NCBI RefSeq assembly: GCF_003387165.1
Contig: NZ_QUMW01000002.1
Span: 1 to 41,856 of the forward strand
Length of the DNA stretch: 41,856 nt
From: Jeotgalicoccus halotolerans
Lineage (GTDB): Bacteria; Bacillota; Bacilli; Staphylococcales; Salinicoccaceae
Reading direction: 5' to 3'
Below are positions 18,494-27,558 of this stretch, piece by piece; positions within the stretch are counted from its first letter, which is position 1; every line of letters begins with the position of its first letter. The notes beneath the pieces are model-generated. The model had not been told where the DNA came from and did no database searches. It saw only the letters and a list, made by a program, of their open reading frames with translations. The position numbers and the translations under genes are program-made.

Positions 18494-19324
18494 ATGAAAT
18501 ATAAACGCAGCGAACGGCTGGTCTACATGACCCAGCATTTAATTACCAATCCAAATAAATTGATACCCTTAACGACTTTTGTCGATAAATTCAGCCAGGC
18601 CAAGTCTTCTATCAGTGAAGATATCCGCATTATTAAAGATGTTCTGAATGCGGAAGGTCTCGGTATACTTCAAACGACAGCGGGCGCTAACGGCGGCGCA
18701 ATGTTTATTCCTAAAATAAGTGTAGAACGTGCTGAGAGTATTATCGCGGAATTTAAAACGGAGCTCGAAGCGCGGGAGCGTCTTCTTCCGGGCGGCTATT
18801 TATATATGTCAGATATTATGGGCGACCCGAAAATGATGAATGATATCGGTGATTTAATTGCGACGATGTACGGTGACTTGGAAATTGACTCGGTCGTCAC
18901 CGTTGCAACCAAAGGAATTTCACTCGCAAATGCTGTGGCGCGCAAACTGAATGTGCCGGTGGCCGTTATCCGTAAAGATAACAAAGTGACAGAAGGCTCT
19001 ACAGTTTCGATAAACTACGTTTCCGGTTCAACGCGTAAAATTGAGACGATGGTGCTGTCAAAACGCACGCTTAAAGAAGGCTCTAACGTTCTTGTAGTAG
19101 ATGATTTTCTTCGCGCCGGCGGTTCGATTACCGGTGTGACGAATCTGATGGAGGAATTCAACGCGACAGTTGTCGGTGTCAGCGTCCTGGTTGAAGCAAA
19201 AGAAGTTGCGAACCGCAGATTTAACGATTACACATCACTGCTTAAGGTATCGAGAATAGATGAATTTAACGAATCATTTGTAGTGGAAGAAGGAAACTGT
19301 TTAGATTACATTACAGGCAAGTAA
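18494..19324 (+). CDS. purR: Purine biosynthesis repressor PurR
   Basis: A 276-residue Firmicute-type PurR: an N-terminal winged helix (KYKRSERLVYMTQHL) followed by a phosphoribosyltransferase-like domain with the PRPP loop VLVVDDFLRAGGS near residues 199-211. PRPP binding relieves repression of pur genes. The start follows TAGGAG. ridA begins 25 bases after the stop, the standard purR-yabJ pair. A PurBox precedes the gene. Its ligand PRPP is made by Prs, encoded at 21728. Confidence 0.97.
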   Translation: MKYKRSERLVYMTQHLITNPNKLIPLTTFVDKFSQAKSSISEDIRIIKDVLNAEGLGILQTTAGANGGAMFIPKISVERAESIIAEFKTELEARERLLPGGYLYMSDIMGDPKMMNDIGDLIATMYGDLEIDSVVTVATKGISLANAVARKLNVPVAVIRKDNKVTEGSTVSINYVSGSTRKIETMVLSKRTLKEGSNVLVVDDFLRAGGSITGVTNLMEEFNATVVGVSVLVEAKEVANRRFNDYTSLLKVSRIDEFNESFVVEEGNCLDYITGK

Positions 19325-19349
19325 ATTTAATTTACGGAGGATGATTAGG

Positions 19350-19724
19350 ATGCAGCCAATTAATTCAGACAAAGCACCAGCAGCAGTAGGACCATACAGC
19401 CACGGAGTAAGAACGGGGAATTTATTCTATTCTTCAGGTCAGGTGCCGTTAACACTGGAAGGAAAGATTGTTTCAGATGATGTCGCTGAGCAGGCTAAAC
19501 AAGTTCTCGACAATATCGGAGCTGTACTGGAAACGGCCGGTCTCGGCTACAGCAACATCGTAAAGACGACTATTTTTATCGCCGATATGAACGACTTTGC
19601 AGTGATTAACGAGGTTTACGCTAAATACTTTACGGGTAAATTACCTGCAAGATCATGTGTAGAAGTTAGTCGTCTCCCATTAGATGCAAAAGTGGAGATT
19701 GAGATTGTTGCATCTTTCGAGTAA
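19350..19724 (+). CDS. ridA: RidA/YabJ enamine/imine deaminase
   Basis: A 124-residue member of the Rid family, which hydrolyses reactive 2-aminoacrylate-type enamines. Landmarks are AVGPYSHGV, LFYSSGQVPL, a central VVKTT-like IVKTTIFI and the C-terminal LPARSCVEVSRLPLDAKVEIE, including the catalytic Arg. ATG 19350 is chosen because GGAGG at 19336-19340 directly abuts the ATG at 19341 but is correctly spaced for 19350. It is co-transcribed with purR. Confidence 0.96.
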   Translation: MQPINSDKAPAAVGPYSHGVRTGNLFYSSGQVPLTLEGKIVSDDVAEQAKQVLDNIGAVLETAGLGYSNIVKTTIFIADMNDFAVINEVYAKYFTGKLPARSCVEVSRLPLDAKVEIEIVASFE

Positions 19725-19727
19725 CTG

Positions 19728-19756
19728 TTGATTTGAGTGGGGTTCTAAGCTAGATA
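19728..19756 (+). promoter_or_regulatory. Candidate promoter of spoVG
   Basis: TTGATT (19728-19733), 17 bases, TAGATA (19751-19756), in the 80-base gap between ridA and spoVG. In S. aureus the pair is driven by SigB upstream of yabJ; no SigB-like boxes were recognised here. Confidence 0.4.
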
Positions 19757-19804
19757 GGTTTTACACAGAAGATCTAAAACATAAATCTATGGAGGAACAG
19801 ACAC

Positions 19805-20248
19805 ATGAAAATAACAGACGTAAGACTAAGAAAAGTCAATAATCAGGATACAAGAATGAAAGCTTTAGTTTCTGTAACATTTGATGAGTCATTTGTTATT
19901 CACGATTTGCGTGTAATAGATGGTAATAACGGACTGTTCGTTGCGATGCCGAGTAAGCGGACTCCGGACGGGGAGTTCAGAGATATTGCCCATCCGATTA
20001 ATTCCGACATGCGTCAGCATGTGCAGGAAGAGGTCATGCGTGTTTACGAGGAAACTGCTGATGCGTCTGAAGAAGCGGTAGAAAATGTGAGCGAGCCGAC
20101 TGTGGAATCAGATCCGGCAGATGATGAAAAAACACCGGAGCAGGTTGATGAAGAGAACGCCGATGACTCAAACACTGCTAAAGAAGAAAACATGAAAAAT
20201 GAAGATTCACCGGAAGTATCGGTAGATACTGCAGAAAATGATAAATAG
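19805..20248 (+). CDS. spoVG: SpoVG regulatory protein with an extended acidic C-terminal tail
   Basis: Residues 1-82 are a canonical SpoVG, a nucleic-acid-binding regulator: [11 protein letters not shown], then [20 protein letters not shown] and [18 protein letters not shown]. Family members are typically near 100 residues. Here a 65-residue tail brings it to 147, and about 39 percent of the tail is Asp or Glu, with only four Lys. SpoVG modulates capsule, virulence and division genes in non-sporulating Staphylococcaceae, so its presence does not imply sporulation. The start follows GGAGG. Confidence 0.95.
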   Translation: MKITDVRLRKVNNQDTRMKALVSVTFDESFVIHDLRVIDGNNGLFVAMPSKRTPDGEFRDIAHPINSDMRQHVQEEVMRVYEETADASEEAVENVSEPTVESDPADDEKTPEQVDEENADDSNTAKEENMKNEDSPEVSVDTAENDK

Positions 20249-20259
20249 ACAGAGAAAGT

Positions 20260-20288
20260 TTAGGCCGGGCCGGTGTGGTCCGGCCTAA
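20260..20288 (+). terminator. GC-rich hairpin after spoVG
   Basis: Perfect nine-pair stem TTAGGCCGG / CCGGCCTAA, with an 11-base loop, extended by weaker outer pairs. It is followed by a poor T-run (GTTTCGTCTT), so termination strength is uncertain. Confidence 0.6.
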
Positions 20289-20296
20289 GTTTCGTC

Positions 20297-20325
20297 TTGA
20301 AAGATACCATGGACTGAAATATAAT
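20297..20325 (+). promoter_or_regulatory. Sigma-A promoter of glmU-prs
   Basis: TTGAAA (20297-20302), exactly 17 bases, TATAAT (20320-20325), 31 bases before the glmU ATG. Confidence 0.82.
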
Positions 20326-20355
20326 TAGAATATCGTATTATGATGGGGGTTAATT

Positions 20356-21711
20356 ATGCAAACGAGAGTGATTATTGTTGCTGCAGGTGTCGGCAAAAGA
20401 ATGAATTCAAAGAAACCCAAAGTATTGCATGAAGTCTGCGGAATTCCGATGATTACGAGGGTAATTAACACCGTGAAAACGGCGGGAATCAGTGATATCC
20501 ATGTCGTGTCAGGTTCGGACCAGGATGCGGTTGCCGAAATACTGCCGGAGGACGTTAAAATTACAGTCCAAAAAGAACAGCTTGGCACGGCTCATGCTGT
20601 TAAGCAGACGGCGCCGGAACTTGAAGGCGCCGAGGGCAATACGCTGATTATTTTCGGAGATACACCGCTCATTTCCCCGGAAACGGTCAAAAATTTAATT
20701 GCTGACCACGAAAAAACAGGACTAAAGGCAACTGTGCTATCCGCCTATGCTGATGATCCGACTAATTACGGCCGTGTGCTGCGTAAAGAAAACGGCACGG
20801 TCAAAGAGATACTGGAAGAAACTGAAATTACGCTTGAGCAGGAAGAAATTAAAGAAGTCAGCGCAGGTGCTGCCATCTTTAATAATCGTGAACTGTTTAA
20901 AGTGCTCGATAAGATTTCGAATGATAATCCCGAACAAGAGTATTATCTGTCTGACGCCATCGGTCTTTTAAGCAGTAAAGGGGCCCGCGTCGGCGCTTTT
21001 GTCACCGCGGATAAGAATGAAATTATTAATGTGGACAACCGCCTGCTTTTAGCGCGTGCCTCAGAACTTTTAAGGCAGCGTATCAACGAAAGGCATTTGA
21101 AACAAGGTGTAACAATTATCGATCCTTCGAACACATACATCGATGAAAGTGTTAGAATTGGTATGGATACTATTATTTATCCTAACACTGTTATTAAAGG
21201 CGATACGGTAATCGGAGAAAATGCGATTATTTCGGCCAATTGTGAAATCAGCAACAGCGTAATCGGCGATAAGGCGGAAATTAAACATTCGGTAGTAACC
21301 GATGCAGAAGTCGGCAGCGGTACAACCGTCGGCCCGTATGCGCAGCTGCGCCCGGGAGCGAAGCTGGGAGAAGCTGTGAAGATTGGAAACTTTGTTGAAG
21401 TTAAGAAGTCGGAGTTAAAAAACGGCGCGAAAGTATCGCACCTGAGCTATATCGGCGATGCGGAAATCGGCGAGAGGACGAATATCGGCTGCGGCGCGAT
21501 TACGGTTAATTACGACGGGGTCAACAAGTTTAAAACGACAATCGGTGCAGATGCGTTCATCGGCTGCAACACGAATCTTGTTGCCCCGGTAACGGTAGGC
21601 AGCCGTTCTATTACAGCGGCCGGGTCGACGATTACAGACGATGTGCCTGATGACAGTTTGGCGATTGCACGAAATAAGCAGACGACAAAAGAAGGCTATT
21701 ATAAAAAATAA
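20356..21711 (+). CDS. glmU: Bifunctional UDP-GlcNAc pyrophosphorylase / GlcN-1-P acetyltransferase
   Basis: Makes UDP-GlcNAc for peptidoglycan and teichoic acid. The 451-residue protein has the uridyltransferase loop [15 protein letters not shown] at the N-terminus. A C-terminal left-handed beta-helix of hexapeptide repeats begins near residue 250 and carries the acetyltransferase landmarks NFVEVKKS and [11 protein letters not shown]. The length is normal. Ribosome site GGGGGT. prs starts 17 bases after the stop, as in Bacillus and Staphylococcus. Confidence 0.97.
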   Translation: MQTRVIIVAAGVGKRMNSKKPKVLHEVCGIPMITRVINTVKTAGISDIHVVSGSDQDAVAEILPEDVKITVQKEQLGTAHAVKQTAPELEGAEGNTLIIFGDTPLISPETVKNLIADHEKTGLKATVLSAYADDPTNYGRVLRKENGTVKEILEETEITLEQEEIKEVSAGAAIFNNRELFKVLDKISNDNPEQEYYLSDAIGLLSSKGARVGAFVTADKNEIINVDNRLLLARASELLRQRINERHLKQGVTIIDPSNTYIDESVRIGMDTIIYPNTVIKGDTVIGENAIISANCEISNSVIGDKAEIKHSVVTDAEVGSGTTVGPYAQLRPGAKLGEAVKIGNFVEVKKSELKNGAKVSHLSYIGDAEIGERTNIGCGAITVNYDGVNKFKTTIGADAFIGCNTNLVAPVTVGSRSITAAGSTITDDVPDDSLAIARNKQTTKEGYYKK

Positions 21712-21727
21712 TACTTGGAGGATCAAA

Positions 21728-22705
21728 ATGTTAGCATCTAGTAATCAAAACAAAAATTCTAAGATGAAATTATTTACGTTGACAGGCAACGAACCATTAG
21801 CACGTGAAATTGCGGAACATATCGGTATCCCGCTTGGTAAATGTACTGTAAACCGCTTTTCGGATGAAGAAGTCCAGGTCAACGTTGAAGAAAGTGTGCG
21901 CGGCTGCGACGTATTCGTTATTCAGCCGACAAGCCAGCCGGTAAACGAAAACCTGATGGAATTGCTGATTATGCTTGATGCGCTGAAGCGCGCGTCAGCC
22001 AACACAATCAATGTTGTTATGCCGTATTACGGCTATGCCCGTCAGGATCGCAAGAGCCGTGCACGCGAACCAATTACAGCGAAGCTCGTTGCAAACATTA
22101 TTGAAACTGCAGGCGCAGACCGTGTGATTTCACTTGATCTTCATGCCCCTCAAATCCAGGGATTCTTCGATATTCCAATCGATCACCTGATGGGAGTACC
22201 GATTTTAAGTGATTACTTCCTTGAACATGAAGGTATTGACCTTGAAGAAGTAGTCATCGTTTCACCTGACCATGGCGGAGTGACCCGTGCCCGCCGTATG
22301 GCAGACCGTTTGAAAGCTCCAATTGCAATCATCGATAAACGCCGCCCGCGTCCGAATGTGTCGGAAGTAATGAACATCGTTGGAGAAATTAACGGGAAAA
22401 CCGCAATTATTATCGACGATATTATCGATACAGGCGGAACGATTAAAACTGCAGCGCAAGCCTTAGTGGACAAAGGTGCCAAAGACGTTTACGCATGCTG
22501 TACGCACCCGGTGCTGTCAGGTCCGGCAATCGAACGCATCCAGGACTCTGTAATTAAAGAGCTTGTCGTAACCAACTCCATCCAGCTGCCGGAAGAAAAG
22601 AAAATCGAGAAAATTACGGAATTGTCTGTTGGCGAACTGCTTGCTCAGGCAATCGTGAGAGTTCACGAACAAGAATCAGTGAGCATTTTATTCGACCAAA
22701 CATGA
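21728..22705 (+). CDS. prs: Ribose-phosphate pyrophosphokinase (PRPP synthetase)
   Basis: Makes PRPP from ribose-5-phosphate and ATP. The 325-residue protein has [11 protein letters not shown], the flexible DKRRPRPN loop and the PRPP-binding [16 protein letters not shown] 21728 follows GGAGG; the in-frame extension to 21641 lies inside glmU and is not real. PRPP feeds Hpt (31231) and is the effector of PurR (18494), so this window holds supply, use and sensing of the same metabolite. Confidence 0.97.
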   Translation: MLASSNQNKNSKMKLFTLTGNEPLAREIAEHIGIPLGKCTVNRFSDEEVQVNVEESVRGCDVFVIQPTSQPVNENLMELLIMLDALKRASANTINVVMPYYGYARQDRKSRAREPITAKLVANIIETAGADRVISLDLHAPQIQGFFDIPIDHLMGVPILSDYFLEHEGIDLEEVVIVSPDHGGVTRARRMADRLKAPIAIIDKRRPRPNVSEVMNIVGEINGKTAIIIDDIIDTGGTIKTAAQALVDKGAKDVYACCTHPVLSGPAIERIQDSVIKELVVTNSIQLPEEKKIEKITELSVGELLAQAIVRVHEQESVSILFDQT

Positions 22706-22711
22706 TAATTT

Positions 22712-22733
22712 AGCAGTTTTTTTACAAACTGCT
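22712..22733 (+). terminator. Weak hairpin terminator after prs
   Basis: Stem AGCAGTTT / AAACTGCT (22712-22719, 22726-22733) just after the prs stop, followed by GTATTTTG rather than a clean T-run. Its right arm overlaps a candidate rplY promoter, TTTACA (22721-22726), 18 bases, TATTAT (22745-22750). Confidence 0.5.
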
Positions 22734-22820
22734 GTATTTTGTGGTATTATAATGCGTGGCTATGTGTTAGGATAGGCGTTATTATAATAGACTTGTATTA
22801 GATGAAAGGTGGAAATAATT

Positions 22821-23456
22821 ATGGCTAAATTAGCCTCAAACAAAAGAGCTGAGAAATCAAAACAGTCAGAACTTAAAGAATTACGTCAAAATGGTAAAGT
22901 ACCTGCTGTCGTATACGGTTTTGAAACAGAAAATACATCATTATCAGTAGATGAGAACGAATTTATTAAAGTAATTCGCGAAGTCGGACGTAACGGGGTT
23001 ATCGACCTTGAAGTGGCTGAAGGAACTACTCAGGTAATGGTTAACGATTATCAGTTCGATGCACTTAAAAACCAAATTACTCACATCGACTTCATTGCAA
23101 TCAATATGCAGACTGAAGTAACGGTAGAAGTACAAATCGTTCTAGAGGGCGAAGCACCGGGACAAAAAGAAGGCGGCGTTCTTGAACAGCCATTATTCGA
23201 AGTGTCTGTAACGGCTAAACCGGCTGATATTCCAGAAACTATCGAAGTAGATATTTCTGAACTTAACATCGGAGATTCAATTCATGTTGAAGACATCCGC
23301 TCTAAAGGTAACTTCGTGATTGAAAACGAAGATACTGATGCAGTAGTAATCGTAAGTGCGCCAACTGAAGAGCCGGAAGAAGATGAAAACGCTGAAGAAG
23401 AAAGCGTGGAAGTTGAAGCAACTGCTCAGAAAAATGATCAGGCGGACGAAGAGTAA
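22821..23456 (+). CDS. rplY: 50S ribosomal protein L25, general stress protein CTC type
   Basis: A 211-residue CTC-type L25 that binds 5S rRNA. The N-terminal L25 domain ([10 protein letters not shown]... VPAVVYGFE) is followed by the TL5/CTC C-terminal beta domain and an acidic tail rich in Glu. ATG 22821 follows AAAGGTGG; GTG 22809 lies inside that site and is rejected. In Bacillus ctc is stress-induced; no SigB boxes were recognised here. It sits between prs and pth, as expected. Confidence 0.95.
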   Translation: MAKLASNKRAEKSKQSELKELRQNGKVPAVVYGFETENTSLSVDENEFIKVIREVGRNGVIDLEVAEGTTQVMVNDYQFDALKNQITHIDFIAINMQTEVTVEVQIVLEGEAPGQKEGGVLEQPLFEVSVTAKPADIPETIEVDISELNIGDSIHVEDIRSKGNFVIENEDTDAVVIVSAPTEEPEEDENAEEESVEVEATAQKNDQADEE

Positions 23457-23475
23457 TAACAAGAAAAATAACAAC

Positions 23476-23502
23476 GGCGGTGGACTTTCCATCGCCTTTT
23501 TT
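23476..23502 (+). terminator. Intrinsic terminator after rplY
   Basis: Nine-position stem GGCGGTGGA / TCCATCGCC (one G-T pair) with a CTT loop and six T. Confidence 0.88.
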
Positions 23503-23522
23503 AACGTTGATGAGGTGATGGA

Positions 23523-24095
23523 ATGAAATGTTTTATCGGTCTCGGAAATCCGGGTCCAAAATACGAAAAGACACGTCACAATATCGGATTTATGACGATA
23601 GACAGATTGAGCAGTGATACTAACATCGATCTTGATAAAACAAAGTTTAAATGTCATTACGGCACAGGTTTATTAAACGGAGAAAAAGTAATGCTCGTAA
23701 AGCCTCAGACTTTTATGAATTTATCAGGTGAAGGTGTGCGCCCGCTCATTGATTACTACAATATTGAACTTGAAGATATCGTTGTTATTTACGATGATCT
23801 GGACTTGCCGCTTGGCCGTATCCGTCTGCGTCAAAAAGGAAGCGGCGGCGGGCATAACGGCATTAAGTCACTGACACAGCATTTCGGAAGTGAAAAATAT
23901 AATCGTATCCGTCTCGGTATTGAGCGCCCGCCTGCAGGCGTGCCGGTAACGAACTATGTGCTCGGTAAATTCTCTGAAGCAGACTCGAAAATACTGGATA
24001 AGGTGCTCGATACATCCAGTGAAGCCTGCCGGAGCTTTGTTACTGCACCGTTTTTAGACGTGATGAACAAGTATAATGGTGATGTCAATGCATAA
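23523..24095 (+). CDS. pth: Peptidyl-tRNA hydrolase
   Basis: Recycles peptidyl-tRNA that drops off ribosomes. The 190-residue protein has GLGNPGPKYEKTRHNIGF with the catalytic His19, then KPQTFMNLSG and YDDLDLPLG. The ribosome site GAGGTGATG lies just after the terminator. Its 3' end overlaps the proposed mfd start by eight bases. Confidence 0.97.
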   Translation: MKCFIGLGNPGPKYEKTRHNIGFMTIDRLSSDTNIDLDKTKFKCHYGTGLLNGEKVMLVKPQTFMNLSGEGVRPLIDYYNIELEDIVVIYDDLDLPLGRIRLRQKGSGGGHNGIKSLTQHFGSEKYNRIRLGIERPPAGVPVTNYVLGKFSEADSKILDKVLDTSSEACRSFVTAPFLDVMNKYNGDVNA

Positions 24096-27000
24096 AAAAA
24101 TAAGTGCTAGAATACTAAATGATGAACGCGTCAAAGGCATTTTAAATTACAAGAGTGATAAAAACCTGCTCGTCACAGGTGTAAATGATGACTTTAAGCC
24201 GGTCCTGCTGAAAGAATTGACACAGAATTCAACGGAACCTCAAGTCGTTTTTGTTGAAAACAACCATCATATGGAGAAGCTCGCCAACAGTATGATGGAC
24301 GTTATGGACAATGTGTACACATTCCCTGTCGGCGATATTATGATTGAAAGTTTATCAAAGCAAAGCCCTGATTTTATGAAAGCAAGAATGACTGCATTAT
24401 ATGCACTTGCTCATGAGAAACCAGGGCTCTTTATCGTACCTGTGCACGGGCTCTTAAAACCGCTGATGCCAAAAGACAAGCTGCTGTCCTACGAAAAAAC
24501 GCTGCAGCTCGGCGGCACGGTAAATTACGATGAGCTGATAGAATTCCTCGTCAGCCTGGGATATAAGCGCATGAACCAGGCTCAGAATTTCGGCGAATTT
24601 GCGGTCCGCGGAGATATCTTTGATATTTACATGCACGACTCTTTTCTCCGCCTGGAACTTTTCGATGATGAAATCGATTCGCTCCGTCTGATTGATCCTG
24701 AAACACAGCGGTCTTTGCAGAATATCGACAGCATTACACTGGAACCATATGCAGAGTATATTGTTGAGGCGAGCGAGCGTGAAGAGCTGCTCAGTAAAAT
24801 TGATGAATTATACGAGCAGACCGCTGAGGGGCTTGAAGGTGTGACGAAAGAAGCTCTGGAGGAATATTATGATGTTGTGACACATCCGGATCAGCTGGGG
24901 AACCACCTTGCGCAGTTTGCGCATCTTCTGGAGGATCACGATAAATCGCTGCTTGACTATTTAACGCCCGCCCACCGGGTGTTCGTCGATGACGTCAATG
25001 CCGTGAAAACATCGTATGACGCGGAGTTTGAGGCAGTGCATAACTATTTCGCTTCAGTGATGGAAGCGGGACAGATGTTCACCGGAGCAGCTAATTATCT
25101 GGAGGGTCAGTACGAGCGTCTGTTAAATCTTAAAGGCGTGACATATTTCAATTTATTTATGAAGAGCATGCCTGTCGCTATCGGTGAAATGATTAAGATC
25201 TCTGTCAAACCAACGGAAATCTATTATGGTCAGTATGATATTCTCGCCTCGAATTTAAACGGCATGCTGGATAACAATTATTTAGTCAATATTATACTGC
25301 GCGATGAAGATGAACTGAATAAGACGAAGCAGCTGCTGGAAGACTTAAAAATACCGAGCTTTATTAACGATATCCCTGAAGACTCGGGAATAGTACTGAC
25401 TACCGGCAGCATGGCGACAGGGTTTATTCTGCCGTATATGAGCGCTGCGATTTTAACATCGAAAGAACTGTACAATAAAGTTCAAAAGCGCAAAAAGCGT
25501 AAACAGAAAATATCGAATGCTGAAAAGATTAAATCCTATCAGGAATTAAATGTCGGGGACTACATTGTCCACGTGCATCACGGGGTCGGACGCTATCTCG
25601 GCATAGAAACGCTGCAGGTTGGCGGTATTCACAGTGATTATATGAAACTGCAGTACAAAGGGACTGATCAGCTTTACGTGCCGGTGGACCAGATGGATCT
25701 CGTGCAAAAGTATGTTGCGAGTGACGACGGTTCGCCTAAAATGCATAAACTTGGCGGCGTGGAATGGAAAAAAACGAAAGCCAAAGTTGAAGCGAACGTC
25801 AACGATATTGCTGAAGAATTAATCAGGCTGTATCAGGAACGTGCGCAGTCGAAAGGTTTCCAGTTCAGTCCGGACACCGAAATGCAGGAAGCTTTTGAAG
25901 CGCGCTTCCCGTATGAACCGACGCCGGATCAGCTGGCGAGCGTGCATGAGATTAAGAAGGATATGGAAGATCCGAAACCGATGGACCGTCTCTTATGCGG
26001 CGATGTCGGTTACGGTAAAACTGAAGTCGCAATCAGAGCTGCTTTTAAAGCGGTGCAGGATGGCAAACAGGTGGCATTTTTAGTGCCGACGACGATACTT
26101 GCCGCCCAGCACTTCGAAAGTCTGATTGAACGGATTGAAGATTATCCTGTCAATGTTGCGATGATGTCGCGCTTCAGGACGGCAAAGGAGAACCGTGAAA
26201 CAGCAGAGGGCTTAAAAGAAGGACGCATTGATATCGTAGTCGGCACGCACAAAATACTTGGGAAATCGATTGAGTATAAAGACCTCGGTCTTTTAATTGT
26301 TGATGAAGAGCAGCGTTTTGGCGTCAAACACAAAGAAGCAATTAAACAGATGAAAAATAATGTCGATGTGCTGACTTTGACGGCGACGCCGATTCCGAGA
26401 ACTCTCCATATGAGTCTGACGGGCGTCCGGGATTTATCGGTAATAGAAACTCCTCCTGAAAACAGGTTCCCGGTGCAGACTTATGTTTTGGAATATAACG
26501 GAAATTTTGTTAAGGAAGCAATTGAACGGGAACTTGCGAGAGGCGGGCAGGTGTTTTACCTGCACAACAGAGTCGACACAATTTATAACAAGCAGGCGCA
26601 CGTTGAAATGCTGGTGCCGGATGCGTCGGTCGGTGTGATGCATGCCAAGATGACGGAGAAGCAGATCGAAGAAACAATGCTCGATTTCGTCAATGGTGAA
26701 TTTGATGTTTTAGTCACAACGACGATTATTGAAACCGGTGTGGATGTGCCGAATGCCAATACGCTGATTATTGAAGATGCCGACCGCTTCGGCTTGAGCC
26801 AGCTGTACCAGTTGCGCGGCCGGGTTGGCCGTAGCAACAGAATCAGCTATGCATATCTCTTCCATCAGCCGAATAAAGTGCTGACGGAAGTGGCGGAAAA
26901 ACGTCTTGAAGCCATTAAGGAATATACAGAACTCGGCAGCGGGTTTAAGATTGCTATGCGCGATTTGAATATCCGCGGCGCCGGTAACCTGCTCGGTAAG

Positions 27001-27558
27001 AACCAGTCAGGATTTATCGATTCGGTTGGTTATGAGATGTACAGCGACATGCTTGAAAGTGCAGTTCAGGAAAAACAGGGGATTGAACAGGAAGAAGAAC
27101 CGGTCAATATTCCGATTAATATTGAAGCGGATGCCTATATCCCGGCGACTTACATTACACATGAACAGTCGAAAATAGATATTTACAAACGTTTAAGAAA
27201 AGCGAATTCACTGGCGGATATCCAGGATATTGAAGATGAGCTTATTGACCGTTTCGGTGAATACCCTGAAGAAGTCGTGAATTTAATCGAACTCGTAAAA
27301 GTGAAGGTTTACGCGCTTATGTTCGGTATTTACAAAGTGTCGGAAGATGCGCGGCATTATTATCTGAACGTTTCAAAAGCCGCGACGGAAGAAATCAGCG
27401 GCGAGAAACTGTTCCAGGATACACAGGATTACAGCAGAATATTGAAAATTTCAGTTAAAGACGGGGAAATCCGTTTAACGATCCGTTCTAAAAATATTAA
27501 GGAACTCGTTAATATTATGAGCGCAATACAGGACAGCAGAATGGAGGCAGTCAGATGA
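24088..27558 (+). CDS. mfd: Transcription-repair coupling factor Mfd
   Basis: Removes stalled RNA polymerase and recruits UvrA. Domains in order: an N-terminal UvrB-like region; the RNA-polymerase-interacting CarD-like domain (about residues 485-548, VGDYIVHVHHGVGRYLGIE); RecG-like helicase with Walker A GDVGYGKT (about 637-644), DEEQ near 737, TATPIPRT and the TRG region; and a C-terminal D7 domain. ATG 24088 gives 1156 residues and uses GGTGAT at 24078-24083; ATGs at 24076 and 24082 are in frame and cannot be excluded. It overlaps both pth and mazG, so translation of the three is coupled. Confidence 0.96.
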   Translation: MHKKISARILNDERVKGILNYKSDKNLLVTGVNDDFKPVLLKELTQNSTEPQVVFVENNHHMEKLANSMMDVMDNVYTFPVGDIMIESLSKQSPDFMKARMTALYALAHEKPGLFIVPVHGLLKPLMPKDKLLSYEKTLQLGGTVNYDELIEFLVSLGYKRMNQAQNFGEFAVRGDIFDIYMHDSFLRLELFDDEIDSLRLIDPETQRSLQNIDSITLEPYAEYIVEASEREELLSKIDELYEQTAEGLEGVTKEALEEYYDVVTHPDQLGNHLAQFAHLLEDHDKSLLDYLTPAHRVFVDDVNAVKTSYDAEFEAVHNYFASVMEAGQMFTGAANYLEGQYERLLNLKGVTYFNLFMKSMPVAIGEMIKISVKPTEIYYGQYDILASNLNGMLDNNYLVNIILRDEDELNKTKQLLEDLKIPSFINDIPEDSGIVLTTGSMATGFILPYMSAAILTSKELYNKVQKRKKRKQKISNAEKIKSYQELNVGDYIVHVHHGVGRYLGIETLQVGGIHSDYMKLQYKGTDQLYVPVDQMDLVQKYVASDDGSPKMHKLGGVEWKKTKAKVEANVNDIAEELIRLYQERAQSKGFQFSPDTEMQEAFEARFPYEPTPDQLASVHEIKKDMEDPKPMDRLLCGDVGYGKTEVAIRAAFKAVQDGKQVAFLVPTTILAAQHFESLIERIEDYPVNVAMMSRFRTAKENRETAEGLKEGRIDIVVGTHKILGKSIEYKDLGLLIVDEEQRFGVKHKEAIKQMKNNVDVLTLTATPIPRTLHMSLTGVRDLSVIETPPENRFPVQTYVLEYNGNFVKEAIERELARGGQVFYLHNRVDTIYNKQAHVEMLVPDASVGVMHAKMTEKQIEETMLDFVNGEFDVLVTTTIIETGVDVPNANTLIIEDADRFGLSQLYQLRGRVGRSNRISYAYLFHQPNKVLTEVAEKRLEAIKEYTELGSGFKIAMRDLNIRGAGNLLGKNQSGFIDSVGYEMYSDMLESAVQEKQGIEQEEEPVNIPINIEADAYIPATYITHEQSKIDIYKRLRKANSLADIQDIEDELIDRFGEYPEEVVNLIELVKVKVYALMFGIYKVSEDARHYYLNVSKAATEEISGEKLFQDTQDYSRILKISVKDGEIRLTIRSKNIKELVNIMSAIQDSRMEAVR

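Noticed and set aside
19321-19335. Palindrome GTAAATTTAATTTAC between purR and ridA
   Set aside because: It is very A+T-rich, overlaps the purR stop and has no promoter beside it; probably chance.
19805-20248. SpoVG and Veg as evidence of sporulation
   Set aside because: Both are kept in non-sporulating Staphylococcaceae, and no sporulation-specific genes occur in the window.
21641-21727. Upstream extension of prs inside glmU
   Set aside because: It shows no PRPP synthetase similarity; ATG 21728 has GGAGG at the right distance.
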